From: an uncultured Clostridiaceae bacterium
GTDB taxonomy: Bacteria > Bacillota > Clostridia > Lachnospirales > Lachnospiraceae
Reading direction: 5' to 3'
Assembly: GCA_958441075.1 (NCBI GenBank)
Contig: CAUCBQ010000004.1
Span: 1 to 36,490, forward strand
Length of the DNA: 36,490 nucleotides
The notes beneath the pieces are model-generated. The model did no database searches and was not told the origin of the DNA. It saw only the letters and a program-made list of their open reading frames with translations. The position numbers and the translations under genes are program-made. This document shows, in pieces, positions 24,771 through 33,032 of this stretch; position 1 is the first letter of the stretch; every line of letters begins with the position of its first letter.

Positions 24771-26614
24771 TGAAACGTCCCATAAAACAATTTCTGCATT
24801 ACTATATTTATGATATGAAGCTGAAAAAAAAGCTGGCAGTGTCCTTTGCCATCCTTTTTATGCTTCCCATGCTGACAGTGACCTTCTTTTTATTTACACG
24901 GATTTTCCGCATTGTGTTAAATGATACGCTGCGGTCGGAAGAAGCCTTTCACCGCCAGTCTGCCCTTGCCGCCGAAAATCTTATGATCCATGTGGCCCAT
25001 GCCTCCGATACCCTCACTCATTCTCTGCCTGTTCAGCGCCTATTCTCTGTCACAAAGGAACAGGCGCCGGGGGCAGCCCTGTCCCGTACTCATCTGAACA
25101 ATCTGTACCAGCTGGCAGACATGGCTGCAGATCCATCCCTGATCCGCACTGTACGGATTTATTATGACGACAGTACCTATCCTCAGCTGGATATTTTAAA
25201 TAATGGCCGTCAACGTCTCTTCGTCCCCCTCTCCTCTATGGACAGCCAATGGATTGAACGCTTTCAGGCTTCCGCAGAAGACCGGCTTTTATGCACTGCC
25301 ACCGAGCTTTCTGAAACCGAAAAAAAACATTGCGGAAATCTGGCCTATCTTGTACGGCTTAATTATATTCCGGAAAACGGGGCATCTGAAAAAGAAGCCG
25401 CCGCTTATGTGGCAGTCTATTTTTCCCGCAGCCCTCTTCAGAAACTGACCGCACACACTCACTTGATTCAGGGAGAGTACAGTTTTTTTATGGATGTCTC
25501 CGGTCAGCCCGTTGATATGAAGGACAAGCTGCTTTCAGCAGCTATTCCGGAAATTCCCCGTTCGCTATTTGAAACATTAAAGCAAAAGGAACATTTTATA
25601 CCAGCTGAGTTAAATAATTCCCCCGTATACGCGGCAGCTTTTCCTGTAAATGGCTCTGACTGGTACCTTATATCTGTAATTCCCATACAAAATTTAACGG
25701 CTCTGGGCGCCTCCACGATTCTCCAATTCATTGCAATCTATGGAGTCATATCCCTTTTGGCCCTGTTTCTGGCTTACCGGCTTTCAAAATCCTTTGCGGA
25801 CCGCATCATTCATGTAGCCCTGCAGATGGAAAGCATCCGCTCCGGACGCCCCAGGCCTCTTTTACTGAAAAATGCGGGAAATGATGAAATCGGTATTCTA
25901 TCAGGAGCCTATAATTTTATGACAGCGGAAATCAACGAGCTTCTGGACCAGAAAGAGCTGGCTGCAAAAGAACTGCAAAGGGCTGAATTCCGTGCCCTGC
26001 AGGCCCAGATCAATCCACACTTTCTCTACAATACTCTGGATATGATCAACTGGCTGGCCCAGTCCGGCCAGATCAGCCAGGTAAGCCAGGCCGTTCAGGC
26101 CCTTACCCGTTTTTACCGTCTGACCCTCGGACAAAAAGAGCTCATCGGTACGATTGAGGACGAAATTACCCATGCGTCGCTCTATATGCAGCTGCAGAAT
26201 ATGCGTTACAGCAACTGTGCATCCTTTGTGGCAGATATTCCGCCGGAGCTGTTCAGCCTTCCTGTTCCCAAGCTGACCCTTCAGCCCATTGTGGAAAACG
26301 CCCTTCTTCACGGTATTTTAATGAAAGAAGAAAAAAAGGGCTGTATTCTCCTCACCGGCTGGCTTGAAGGAGAGGATGCAGTCCTTGTTATCAGTGACGA
26401 CGGAGCAGGAATTCCTCCGGAAAAGCTGGATACCCTTCTTGACAGCCCTTCCGGAGGCAATGGACTGACCTCTCTGCGGCACATCGGCGTATCCAACACT
26501 AATCTCCGTTTAAAGAGTCTTTACGGTGAAAAATACGGCCTTTCCTTTACCAGTACCCTTGGGCAGGGCACAGAGGTTACAGTACGCATTCCTGCCCATC
26601 CGGTGTTCCTTTAA
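24770..26614 (+). CDS. YesM-type sensor histidine kinase
   Basis: The product is 614 residues. Membrane segments lie at about 21-45 and 312-335 around a large extracellular sensor of roughly 265 residues. A HAMP segment and coiled linker lead to the kinase domain with His417 in QINPHFLYNTLD; the ATP-binding N box (PIVENALLHG), DDGAGIP and GQGTEVTVRIP complete it. It should phosphorylate the regulator encoded directly before it. Order and sequence differ from the kinase in the sugar-import operon, so this is a separate system. Confidence 0.93.
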   Translation: MKRPIKQFLHYYIYDMKLKKKLAVSFAILFMLPMLTVTFFLFTRIFRIVLNDTLRSEEAFHRQSALAAENLMIHVAHASDTLTHSLPVQRLFSVTKEQAPGAALSRTHLNNLYQLADMAADPSLIRTVRIYYDDSTYPQLDILNNGRQRLFVPLSSMDSQWIERFQASAEDRLLCTATELSETEKKHCGNLAYLVRLNYIPENGASEKEAAAYVAVYFSRSPLQKLTAHTHLIQGEYSFFMDVSGQPVDMKDKLLSAAIPEIPRSLFETLKQKEHFIPAELNNSPVYAAAFPVNGSDWYLISVIPIQNLTALGASTILQFIAIYGVISLLALFLAYRLSKSFADRIIHVALQMESIRSGRPRPLLLKNAGNDEIGILSGAYNFMTAEINELLDQKELAAKELQRAEFRALQAQINPHFLYNTLDMINWLAQSGQISQVSQAVQALTRFYRLTLGQKELIGTIEDEITHASLYMQLQNMRYSNCASFVADIPPELFSLPVPKLTLQPIVENALLHGILMKEEKKGCILLTGWLEGEDAVLVISDDGAGIPPEKLDTLLDSPSGGNGLTSLRHIGVSNTNLRLKSLYGEKYGLSFTSTLGQGTEVTVRIPAHPVFL

Positions 26615-26670
26615 TAAGCTCCGCAGCTGTATCATTATTTGTTTTACCGGATCTGTGCCAAAGCTTTAAG

Positions 26671-27546
26671 CTATCCCCTGAAATTTTTCCCATAGCTGTA
26701 GTATAAAAAGCACAGATCCGCCAAAAATACCACTGCCAAAACAAAAAGCGCAAGCCAAGAGGACGGCGATTGCAGATCCAGCTGCGTGAAAATCCACAGA
26801 CTGGAGCAGATACATAAAATCAGCGGAAGTGCAGCGATGGAAATACATCGAAGCAGACGGTATCTTCCGGTATTCATCCCCTCAGGCATATAGTCTTCAG
26901 GATGAATCAGTTCGCAGTGTACCACAATTCCAAACCGCGAGGAGGTTCTGTAAGCCCCGTACTCCTTTCCATCCATCATAAAATGAGGGGACCTGCTTTT
27001 CTTTGTTATAATAATCGTTTTCTGATTTTCTTTCCCATACTTTAAAAGCTCCCGGCAAAAGGCTTCCGGATCATCGCACCGGTCATCAGGCATAAAGGAA
27101 AACTCCCGGATTGCTTCTGACTTTACCACTCTGGCATAATCGCTGACAAAATCCACAAAGACAGATCCCTGTTTTTCCTCCTGCTCCATTTCTTCCAGAT
27201 AGCTGTCAGGATCTACATTTGCAAGCTGATCTTCCTTTATCCTTGTGCAAAATTCCAGCGCAGCTGTCACCTCTTCCTTCTGGGACTGCAGACGGCTGAT
27301 CTGAGCTCCAATGGCCTCTTCCAGTGAAATGTCCCCCTCAAACATCCGGCGGATTTCCCCTATGGGCATTCCCAGCTTCCGAAACAGCCGTATGAGTTTC
27401 AGACGGCTGATCTCTTCCTCTGAATATAAACGATATGAATTTTCCTTATCTCTTTTGGGAGCCAGCAGTCCCTGCTTTTCATAATACCGGATATTCTGGC
27501 TGGTAACCTTTGTCAGCTCCTCCGCTTCCTTTATGGTCCGCGACAT
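26671..27546 (-). CDS. MerR-family regulator with two C-terminal membrane segments
   Basis: The product is 291 residues. Residues 1-70 form a MerR winged helix-turn-helix (AEELTKVTSQNIRYYEKQGLL begins it; key residues are NIRYYE and YRLYSEEE), followed by a coiled dimer helix (about 75-110). A soluble domain of about 110 residues that I do not recognise follows (ITKKSRSPHFMMDGKEYGAY). Two hydrophobic segments (about 228-250 and 258-282) then end in a short basic tail. A MerR protein tied to the membrane is uncommon; the soluble part may sense a ligand at the inner face. The ATG at 27546 has GGAGG 7 bases upstream; the longer frame begins with GTG. Its promoter carries what looks like its own operator. 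Confidence 0.88.
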   Translation of the reverse strand: MSRTIKEAEELTKVTSQNIRYYEKQGLLAPKRDKENSYRLYSEEEISRLKLIRLFRKLGMPIGEIRRMFEGDISLEEAIGAQISRLQSQKEEVTAALEFCTRIKEDQLANVDPDSYLEEMEQEEKQGSVFVDFVSDYARVVKSEAIREFSFMPDDRCDDPEAFCRELLKYGKENQKTIIITKKSRSPHFMMDGKEYGAYRTSSRFGIVVHCELIHPEDYMPEGMNTGRYRLLRCISIAALPLILCICSSLWIFTQLDLQSPSSWLALFVLAVVFLADLCFLYYSYGKNFRG

Positions 27547-27601
27547 ACACACGCCTCCTTAATCTCTGTTATCTGGGAAAGCATTCCCTGCTTACACAGT
27601 A

Positions 27602-27632
27602 ACTATAAGGCTTATACCAGGTATAATGTCAA
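27602..27632 (-). promoter_or_regulatory. MerR-type promoter and operator (19-bp spacer)
   Basis: On the minus strand TTGACA (27632-27627), a 19-base spacer and TATAGT (27607-27602) are seen. The spacer contains the perfect palindrome TTATACC-T-GGTATAA (27612-27626), beginning right after the -35. An overlong spacer with a centred palindrome is the hallmark of promoters that MerR proteins untwist, so this gene is probably autoregulated. Confidence 0.85.
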
Positions 27633-27651
27633 GCTTTTTGCAGCAAAATTG

Positions 27652-27693
27652 CAATAAAAAAATCCGGAACTTAAGTTTTCTTAAATTCCGGAT
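27652..27693 (-). terminator. Terminator of the tRNA-Leu pair
   Basis: A 14-bp stem with one mismatch, ATCCGGAACTTAAG/CTTAAATTCCGGAT (27662-27675 with 27680-27693), is followed on the minus strand by a T-run. It lies 11 bases after the second tRNA. Confidence 0.9.
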
Positions 27694-27703
27694 CATCATC
27701 CAA

Positions 27704-27787
27704 TGCAGAAGAAGGGAGTCGAACCCTCAAGGTATTACTACCACACGGACCTGAACCGTGCGCGTCTGCCAATTCCGCCACTTCTGC
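27704..27787 (-). tRNA. tRNA-Leu (anticodon CAG)
   Basis: The transcript is 84 nt and folds as a class II tRNA with a long variable arm. The acceptor stem GCAGAAG/CTTCTGC, D stem GCG/CGC and anticodon stem CACGG/CCGTG are present, with loop TTCAGGT giving anticodon CAG. The T arm is GAGGG-TTCGACT-CCCTT. CCA is not encoded. It is the second gene of a two-tRNA transcript. Confidence 0.96.
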
Positions 27788-27790
27788 ATA

Positions 27791-27874
27791 TGCGGGAGAT
27801 GGGACTTGAACCCACACGAGCATACACCCACAAGATCCTTAGTCTTGCCTGTCTGCCAATTCCAGCACTCCCGC
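27791..27874 (-). tRNA. tRNA-Leu (anticodon AAG)
   Basis: The transcript is 84 nt, class II. The acceptor stem GCGGGAG/CTCCCGC, D stem CTG/CAG and anticodon stem CAAGA/TCTTG are present, with loop CTAAGGA, so positions 34-36 read AAG. The variable arm and T arm (TGGG-TTCAAGT-CCCA) are intact and CCA is not encoded. Adenosine at the wobble position would need conversion to inosine to read CUU/CUC, an unusual choice for bacterial leucine tRNA. It lies 3 bases ahead of tRNA-Leu(CAG). Confidence 0.94.
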
Positions 27875-27886
27875 AGCACGTGTTAT

Positions 27887-27962
27887 AATATAGCACAGAC
27901 TTTGGAATTTGGCAATACCTTTTTTTCAAATTTTTCAAATTTTTTCAAAAATATTTTCAAAG
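27887..27962 (-). promoter_or_regulatory. tRNA-Leu promoter with phased A/T tracts upstream
   Basis: TTGCCA (27915-27910), a 17-base spacer and TATATT (27892-27887) are read on the minus strand. Directly upstream (27919-27962) four copies of a TTTTTCAAA-like unit recur about every 10 bases, a curved-DNA or UP-element arrangement suited to a strong stable-RNA promoter. Confidence 0.75.
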
Positions 27963-27974
27963 GACATTTTATCC

Positions 27975-29108
27975 CTAAAAACACCTGAGATAATAAAAGG
28001 GTAAAAACAGCCTTCCTGCCTGATCCAGCCCCGGAATCCATCTCCCTGCATCAACAAAAACCGGACAGAACAAAAGACTTCCTGTGATGAAAAAAGGGAT
28101 CAGGCAGCAAAGTATCTCCGGAGAACGCACCAGAAGCTTTAAACCAAAGGTAAATACCACACAGCCGCAGCCATATAAAAATAAAATTCCCAGTTCTCTT
28201 CCCACTCCCCAAACCGTTCCTGTATCCGCCGCATTGCCCAGCAAAAGCGCACCAAAGGCAGACAGACAGGCTAAGGCTCCGGGAGCTGCCATAACTGCCA
28301 GACAGCAGGGCAGGCGCAGGCCGGCGCTTAAAGGTACAAATAATCCCTTTCTCTCGTCTTCTTCTGCCATCACGCCTCCATAAAGAGACAGAACAAAAAT
28401 CATTATGGCTGCCAGTCCCCGAACCGGAAAAACAGAGCTTGATGTATCATTCCTCATATTCTGTCCGTCATCCCTGTCTTTTGCATCTGTATCCCTGTTC
28501 TTTTCATATACATATTGAAAATGAAACAGGCCCTCCCCTTCATTCCACCGGTCATAACTCTCTCCCGCCTCTTCTGCCGCTTTCGTCCTGATACTGCCGT
28601 TTTCAGGCCCCAGCTCTCCAAAGGCATTTCCCTCTTTCACATATTCCATAAGCAGATCCCTGTTATAAAGAGCTGCCAGAGCTGAAAATACTGTTTCTGT
28701 AGAAACAGGACCAGCCACTGTAGAAGGAGCTGTATACAGACGTATCACCCGCTTCCACTGTTTTTTATCCAGCTTTTCTTCCAGTTCGGAATCAATCACA
28801 TATCCGCACTCAGCCCTTCTGGATGCTACCTCATCCTGCACCTTGGCTTCATCCGAACAGATATAAAAGTCAAACATCCCATTTTCCCGCTCTGCCAGAC
28901 GATCTGCAAGCTTCCAGGCCAGCGATAATTCAGAGATTTCCTCATCCCCTGATACGCTGACGGCAACCGGAATCTTCTCCTGTTTCTTATCTGAGATTCT
29001 TCCTGCCGCAAAGGCTGCTGCGGGCATCAGAATCAAAAGGAGCGGAAATATCCCCTTTTTCAGACAGCGTTTGCAGGAAAGAATAAACCAGAGAACCACT
29101 CTGCTCAT
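27975..29108 (-). CDS. ABC-2 type transporter permease, second subunit
   Basis: The product is 377 residues. One N-terminal membrane segment (about 17-34) is followed by a roughly 190-residue extracytoplasmic part, then about five segments from residue 210 (FPVRGLAAIMIFVLSLYGG onwards). This is the layout of ABC-2 permeases with a large outer loop (YhgE/NatB-like). The start ATG overlaps the preceding permease stop in ATGA and has GGAGGTG 8 bases upstream; the longer open frame adds 100 residues that overlap the neighbour and is rejected. It is the last gene of the exporter operon. No strong terminator follows; a gap of only 59 bases separates it from the tRNA promoter. Cargo unknown. Confidence 0.82.
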   Translation of the reverse strand: MSRVVLWFILSCKRCLKKGIFPLLLILMPAAAFAAGRISDKKQEKIPVAVSVSGDEEISELSLAWKLADRLAERENGMFDFYICSDEAKVQDEVASRRAECGYVIDSELEEKLDKKQWKRVIRLYTAPSTVAGPVSTETVFSALAALYNRDLLMEYVKEGNAFGELGPENGSIRTKAAEEAGESYDRWNEGEGLFHFQYVYEKNRDTDAKDRDDGQNMRNDTSSSVFPVRGLAAIMIFVLSLYGGVMAEEDERKGLFVPLSAGLRLPCCLAVMAAPGALACLSAFGALLLGNAADTGTVWGVGRELGILFLYGCGCVVFTFGLKLLVRSPEILCCLIPFFITGSLLFCPVFVDAGRWIPGLDQAGRLFLPFYYLRCF

Positions 29109-30292
29109 AGTTCTGTCACCTCCGCTGCAGCTGCAATCAGCCAGCCTCCCACCCCAAGGGCCGCCAGCTTTGCCGCTGTAATCAGACTCCAATCCTCTGT
29201 CACTGCCATTTTCACACCTTCCATCAAAATATAATTTGGAAGAAAGGGCGCAGCGCTTTGTATGCTCTCCGGCAAAAATACTTCCGGAAGAAAGCCTCCT
29301 GAAAGAAAATGAAATACAGTCACCATAAAAAACAGCAGAAAAATACCGCCTATCCGGCTTCCTGCAGCCAGAAAAAGGCACACGCTGAAGGACGCAGCCC
29401 CCAGACACACAAGTACACCTGTAAAAACCGTATAAATTCCGGGAGAAAGCACTCCTGCCCAGACAGCGGCGGCGGCAGCAAAAAGAGATACCACCCCAAA
29501 TAGCACTGATACTGCCAGAATCCGGCTTCCTGCCAGAGATAAGGGGCCGATTCCCAACAGGGACAGCTTCTGTCTCATAACAGCTGACTCCCTCTTTAAG
29601 AGATCCGATACCGGAATCACAGAAAAAAGCAATACCAGCACAAAGGCGCTTATCCCGTAAAATACAGAAACCGTAACCTCTCCCGTCCCGCTTACCATAA
29701 TTTTTCTGAAATAATCCATTCTGGGAAGACTATAGCTTAAATAAATTTGATTCATCTCACGTTCAAACCCGGCAATCCCGTCTGTAAGACCATATCTGTA
29801 TAAAAGCTCGTCTCCGCTGTAGATTCCCGACTGACTGGCCCCTAAAATCTCTGCCCCCGCATCGGTCAATTCCCTGAAAATGCGGCTTTCCACTCCTGCA
29901 TTTTCAGGCAGAATTACTGTTACAGGTGTATTCTCACCGCTCATAATATCCTGTACAACCCCCTCCGGGATCTGAAGCACTGCAAACAGTTCTCCTTTAT
30001 CAAGCCTGTCTTTTGCCTCCTCTTCCTCCAGATAAGTAAAATCACAGAGGCTTTTTACGCTTTCCAGAGAGCTGACCATACGCATGGCCTGTTTTGCCAG
30101 CATATCTTCTCCGGGCATCACCACTCCCACCGGTATCCGTCCCGACGCCTGACCGCCGTAAAGCAGTCTTCCTGCCAGAAGGGCGGCTGCGCCCATGAGT
30201 ATCATAAGCACTGCCGCCCCTGTCAGGATATGAGGGAGCCGTTTTAACGCCCGTTTTACTTCCAGTCCCGCATAACACAGACATCCTCGCAT
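29105..30292 (-). CDS. ABC-2 type transporter permease, first subunit
   Basis: The product is 395 residues with the same plan as the following gene: an N-terminal membrane segment (about 22-42), an outer domain (IPVGVVMPGEDM to about residue 195), then about five segments (FVLVLLFSVIPV, GVVSLFAAAAAVWAGVL, ASFSVCLFLAAG, FLLFFMVTVFHFLSGGF, LAALGVGGWLIAAA). The ATG at 30292 has AAGGGA 9 bases upstream; an in-frame GTG further up is inside the previous gene. With its neighbour it probably forms a heterodimeric exporter driven by the ATPase at 32119-32790. Confidence 0.84.
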   Translation of the reverse strand: MRGCLCYAGLEVKRALKRLPHILTGAAVLMILMGAAALLAGRLLYGGQASGRIPVGVVMPGEDMLAKQAMRMVSSLESVKSLCDFTYLEEEEAKDRLDKGELFAVLQIPEGVVQDIMSGENTPVTVILPENAGVESRIFRELTDAGAEILGASQSGIYSGDELLYRYGLTDGIAGFEREMNQIYLSYSLPRMDYFRKIMVSGTGEVTVSVFYGISAFVLVLLFSVIPVSDLLKRESAVMRQKLSLLGIGPLSLAGSRILAVSVLFGVVSLFAAAAAVWAGVLSPGIYTVFTGVLVCLGAASFSVCLFLAAGSRIGGIFLLFFMVTVFHFLSGGFLPEVFLPESIQSAAPFLPNYILMEGVKMAVTEDWSLITAAKLAALGVGGWLIAAAAEVTEL

Positions 30293-30305
30293 AATATTCT
30301 GTCCC

Positions 30306-31943
30306 TTAATTCCCTGTATCCAGCTCACCGCTGAGGCCTATGGCGCCAAAGAGTATCTCCATGAACACACCGTTCCACTCTTCCTCTCCCGCTGCCAGCA
30401 CATCCATCGCATCACCCTCCGGGGGAACAATCTCTCCTGTCAGCGGTCTTACGTAGTATTCTCCGCTTAAAACAGCATTTCCCGTATCTCCCATTGCGGA
30501 AAAATCCAATGAATCAAAGGTCATATGAATATTTTTTCCCTTTTCAAGCTCATCCACAACCCCCTGGGCGGAAAATCCCAAAAGCTCCAGCCCATCCTGA
30601 GCCGCTGCCGCCTGGACATCAAATGCACCTCCCTCACTGTTATAGGAGCTGTCAAAGGTAATATCCCATTTCTCAGCAATCTCTCCCTGATTCTCTATAG
30701 AGAGATCCAGACCGGCTGTCAGCTGTTTACCGTCATAAAAGCCCTCTTTCACTGCCATGATCTGTATGGAAGCGTCTCCATTTTCCAGTACTGCCTGAGC
30801 ATTCATATTCTGTGTCAGATAGGCTCCGCCCTTTAATTCACAGTTAAACTGTAGCCGAACCGGAGCCGCTGCCTCCTCAGTGCTGTTAAAGGCTGTAGTT
30901 CCCTTTACCGATGCCAGACGCCCTTTTTTATCTACATGAACCGTCATATTCACATCATTTAGGGAGCTGTCCAAAATTGCGATCATCCGGTCAATTTCCG
31001 CTCTGGCCTCCTCATAGGTCTGCTCCTGCATCTCCTGAGCCGTAGGGAAATCCTGTCCTCCCAGCTCTGAACCTGCCAACTGACTTAATTTCACACTCAG
31101 CTCCAGATTGTTCAGGAAATCCTTCTTCAGTACCTCATCCTGAAGGAAGAAATCAGAAGATGTCCTCAGAAAATGAATCATAGCCTCCTTGCTGACAGTA
31201 ACCTCATAGCCCTTGCAGGTCTCCTCCTTTCCGTCTATGGTAAAAGATGCGTTCTCTCCCTTTTCCACAGTAAGGGCCGCCTTAAAGTCTTCCTCCGCCT
31301 TACAGCCCTCACGGTACCGTTTCATAAGAGCTTCCAGATCAAAGGGAGCTGTCTGTCCCTCCCCGGTCTGCCTGACCTGGGCTTCCAAAAGATCCATATA
31401 CTCCGTCAGAACTGACACATCTACTCCATTCTGTTCAAGAGCCGGCCCGAATACAGGAGAATTTTTCAGCCGTTCTTCCAGGCCTTCGCCAAGATCCAGA
31501 GTAAATACTCTTGAACTCAATTCAGGCACAGCTGCCATAAACGTATCATCTCCATAATAGAAATCCAGATTTACCAGATCCATTCCATTGTAAATGATTC
31601 CCATATTGGCGCTGCTCTTATTATTCTCCACATCATTTTTTGCGTCAAGCCTCAGTCCGCTTCCTGCATAGGCATTAATGGCAGAATCTGAACAGCTGTC
31701 CAGCTTTAAGGTAAGCCCTGCATTCCGGCTGGAAGGAGTTCCCGTTCCGGCAAACTCTGACAGGCCAAACAGTTCCTCCATGGGAGCTGTCTGTCCCTCT
31801 GTATAAACATTTTCAAATGCCTGAATCACCGTTTCCTTTGGATCGCCGCCTGCCAGCTGCGTATACGCAAATATACCTCCGCCAACTGCCACCACTGACG
31901 CCGCTCCGGCCACTGCCATTTTCATCTGTTTTGTCATTTCCAT
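30306..31943 (-). CDS. Membrane-anchored DUF6583-like protein in an ABC exporter operon
   Basis: The product is 545 residues. A single N-terminal hydrophobic segment (MAVAGAASVVAVGGGIFAY) acts as signal anchor, and the rest is a large extracellular region of beta-rich repeats with many Asp/Glu/Asn (LDLSIENQGEIAEKWDITF, VHVDKKGRLASVKG). It resembles DUF6583-type proteins that I associate with Lachnospiraceae; no enzyme motif is visible. It is encoded between the ATPase and the permeases, which suggests an outer accessory subunit or chaperone for the exported substrate. The ATG at 31943 has GGAGG 8 bases upstream; the ATG five codons earlier overlaps that site. Confidence 0.72.
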   Translation of the reverse strand: MEMTKQMKMAVAGAASVVAVGGGIFAYTQLAGGDPKETVIQAFENVYTEGQTAPMEELFGLSEFAGTGTPSSRNAGLTLKLDSCSDSAINAYAGSGLRLDAKNDVENNKSSANMGIIYNGMDLVNLDFYYGDDTFMAAVPELSSRVFTLDLGEGLEERLKNSPVFGPALEQNGVDVSVLTEYMDLLEAQVRQTGEGQTAPFDLEALMKRYREGCKAEEDFKAALTVEKGENASFTIDGKEETCKGYEVTVSKEAMIHFLRTSSDFFLQDEVLKKDFLNNLELSVKLSQLAGSELGGQDFPTAQEMQEQTYEEARAEIDRMIAILDSSLNDVNMTVHVDKKGRLASVKGTTAFNSTEEAAAPVRLQFNCELKGGAYLTQNMNAQAVLENGDASIQIMAVKEGFYDGKQLTAGLDLSIENQGEIAEKWDITFDSSYNSEGGAFDVQAAAAQDGLELLGFSAQGVVDELEKGKNIHMTFDSLDFSAMGDTGNAVLSGEYYVRPLTGEIVPPEGDAMDVLAAGEEEWNGVFMEILFGAIGLSGELDTGN

Positions 31944-32118
31944 ATACTCTTCCTCCATATTAACAGCACACTGGGGTGTGCCTTTATGTTTTTACAAACC
32001 ATTTTGCCGTCAGCAAATAAGGAACCTCACGGTTTTGTATCACAAATCCGCGGGACAGAATTCCTTTGAACCCCAATCGTTGTCCCCTTATCTACTCACG
32101 CTATCGATTGTAAATGCT

Positions 32119-32790
32119 TCAGAAGCTGGCAATCAGCTCTTTGGAGCTTAAACCGGTCGGAATCTCCAAGAGCCGCCGATCCTTCATCACATACAGACGT
32201 TGGCAGAGAGACAGCTCTTCCATCTCATGGGAAGTAAGAATCACCGTCCCTCCAGCTTTTACATATCCTTCCAGATACCGCCGTATAGACTCCTTACATT
32301 CCAAATCCAGCGCTGCTCCCGGCTCATCCATGATCAGAACAGGCGCTCTGCCTGACAGGGCACAGGCAATACTGAGGCGTTTTTTCATTCCCCCGGACAG
32401 CTTACCCGCTCTCATATCCAGCATATCAGGAATTCCCAACAGGGCGGCAGAACCTGTTTCAAGGTCCTCCTTCATCTGCTTTTTGCTTCCTTTATGCCAC
32501 AAAAGCAGGTTATCTCTCACCGTAAGCTCCTCCATAAGAGGATTTTCCTGAGGAACATAGGCCACTTTGCCGGCAAATACTGCCGGATGTCCGAGAGCTT
32601 CCTCGCCGTCAATCCGAATACTTCCCCCGTCGGCTCTCCTGGCTCCTGCCAGAATTGACAAAAACGTTGTTTTTCCACAGCCATTTGCCCCTACAATTCC
32701 CACGCAGGTTCCCTCTTTGGCAAAAAGTTCTGCCTGTTCAATAATCCGGCGCTTTCCATATGATTTACAGATTCCTGATGCCTCCAGCAT
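32119..32790 (-). CDS. ABC transporter ATP-binding protein (exporter type)
   Basis: The product is 223 residues. Walker A GANGCGKTT, Q-loop YVPQENPLMEELT, signature LSGGMKKR, Walker B LIMDEPGAALD and H-loop LTSHEMEEL are all present. The short length and CcmA/NatA-like features point to an ABC-2 exporter ATPase. GGAGG precedes the ATG by 6 bases. A gap of about 175 bases before the DUF6583-like gene holds a small hairpin (GGCACAC/GTGTGC, near 31967-31982) but no convincing terminator, so one operon of four genes is likely. Confidence 0.93.
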   Translation of the reverse strand: MLEASGICKSYGKRRIIEQAELFAKEGTCVGIVGANGCGKTTFLSILAGARRADGGSIRIDGEEALGHPAVFAGKVAYVPQENPLMEELTVRDNLLLWHKGSKKQMKEDLETGSAALLGIPDMLDMRAGKLSGGMKKRLSIACALSGRAPVLIMDEPGAALDLECKESIRRYLEGYVKAGGTVILTSHEMEELSLCQRLYVMKDRRLLEIPTGLSSKELIASF

Positions 32791-32867
32791 TCTTTTCCTC
32801 CCTTTTTCACTTTCATACGGCTGTTTTTGTGCACTTTCAACATTTTATCTGTCGCCATCTTGTGATA

Positions 32868-32896
32868 AGTGTACCATATTTTCATATTACAGGCAA
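32868..32896 (-). promoter_or_regulatory. Promoter of the ABC exporter operon
   Basis: TTGCCT, a 17-base spacer and TACACT with TG extension are seen on the minus strand, about 80 bases upstream of the ATPase start. Confidence 0.6.
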
Positions 32897-32951
32897 AATA
32901 TTTATATTTACAAATTTCTTAATGTTTTTTGGTTCCTTTGAATTTCCGGCC

Positions 32952-32980
32952 TTGACAGTCTGGTTTTGACCTGCTAAGAT
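32952..32980 (+). promoter_or_regulatory. tmRNA promoter
   Basis: TTGACA, a 17-base spacer and TAAGAT are seen, about 50 bases ahead of the mature tmRNA 5' end; the extra leader would be removed by RNase P. Confidence 0.8.
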
Positions 32981-33032
32981 AATAAACAGCGAATTGCTTC
33001 GTTGGCATACCAGAATCCAATCTGAATTTTCA

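Noticed and set aside
27703..27988. Open frames across the tRNA-Leu genes
   Set aside because: They run over two well-folded tRNAs and their promoter and are not genes.
29109..29408. 100-residue N-terminal extension of the second ABC permease
   Set aside because: It overlaps the first permease in another frame, while GGAGGTG and an ATGA overlap mark the ATG at 29108.
31944..32118. Possible terminator or promoter between the ABC ATPase and the DUF6583-like gene
   Set aside because: Only a 6-7 bp hairpin without a T-run and no clear -35/-10 pair were found.
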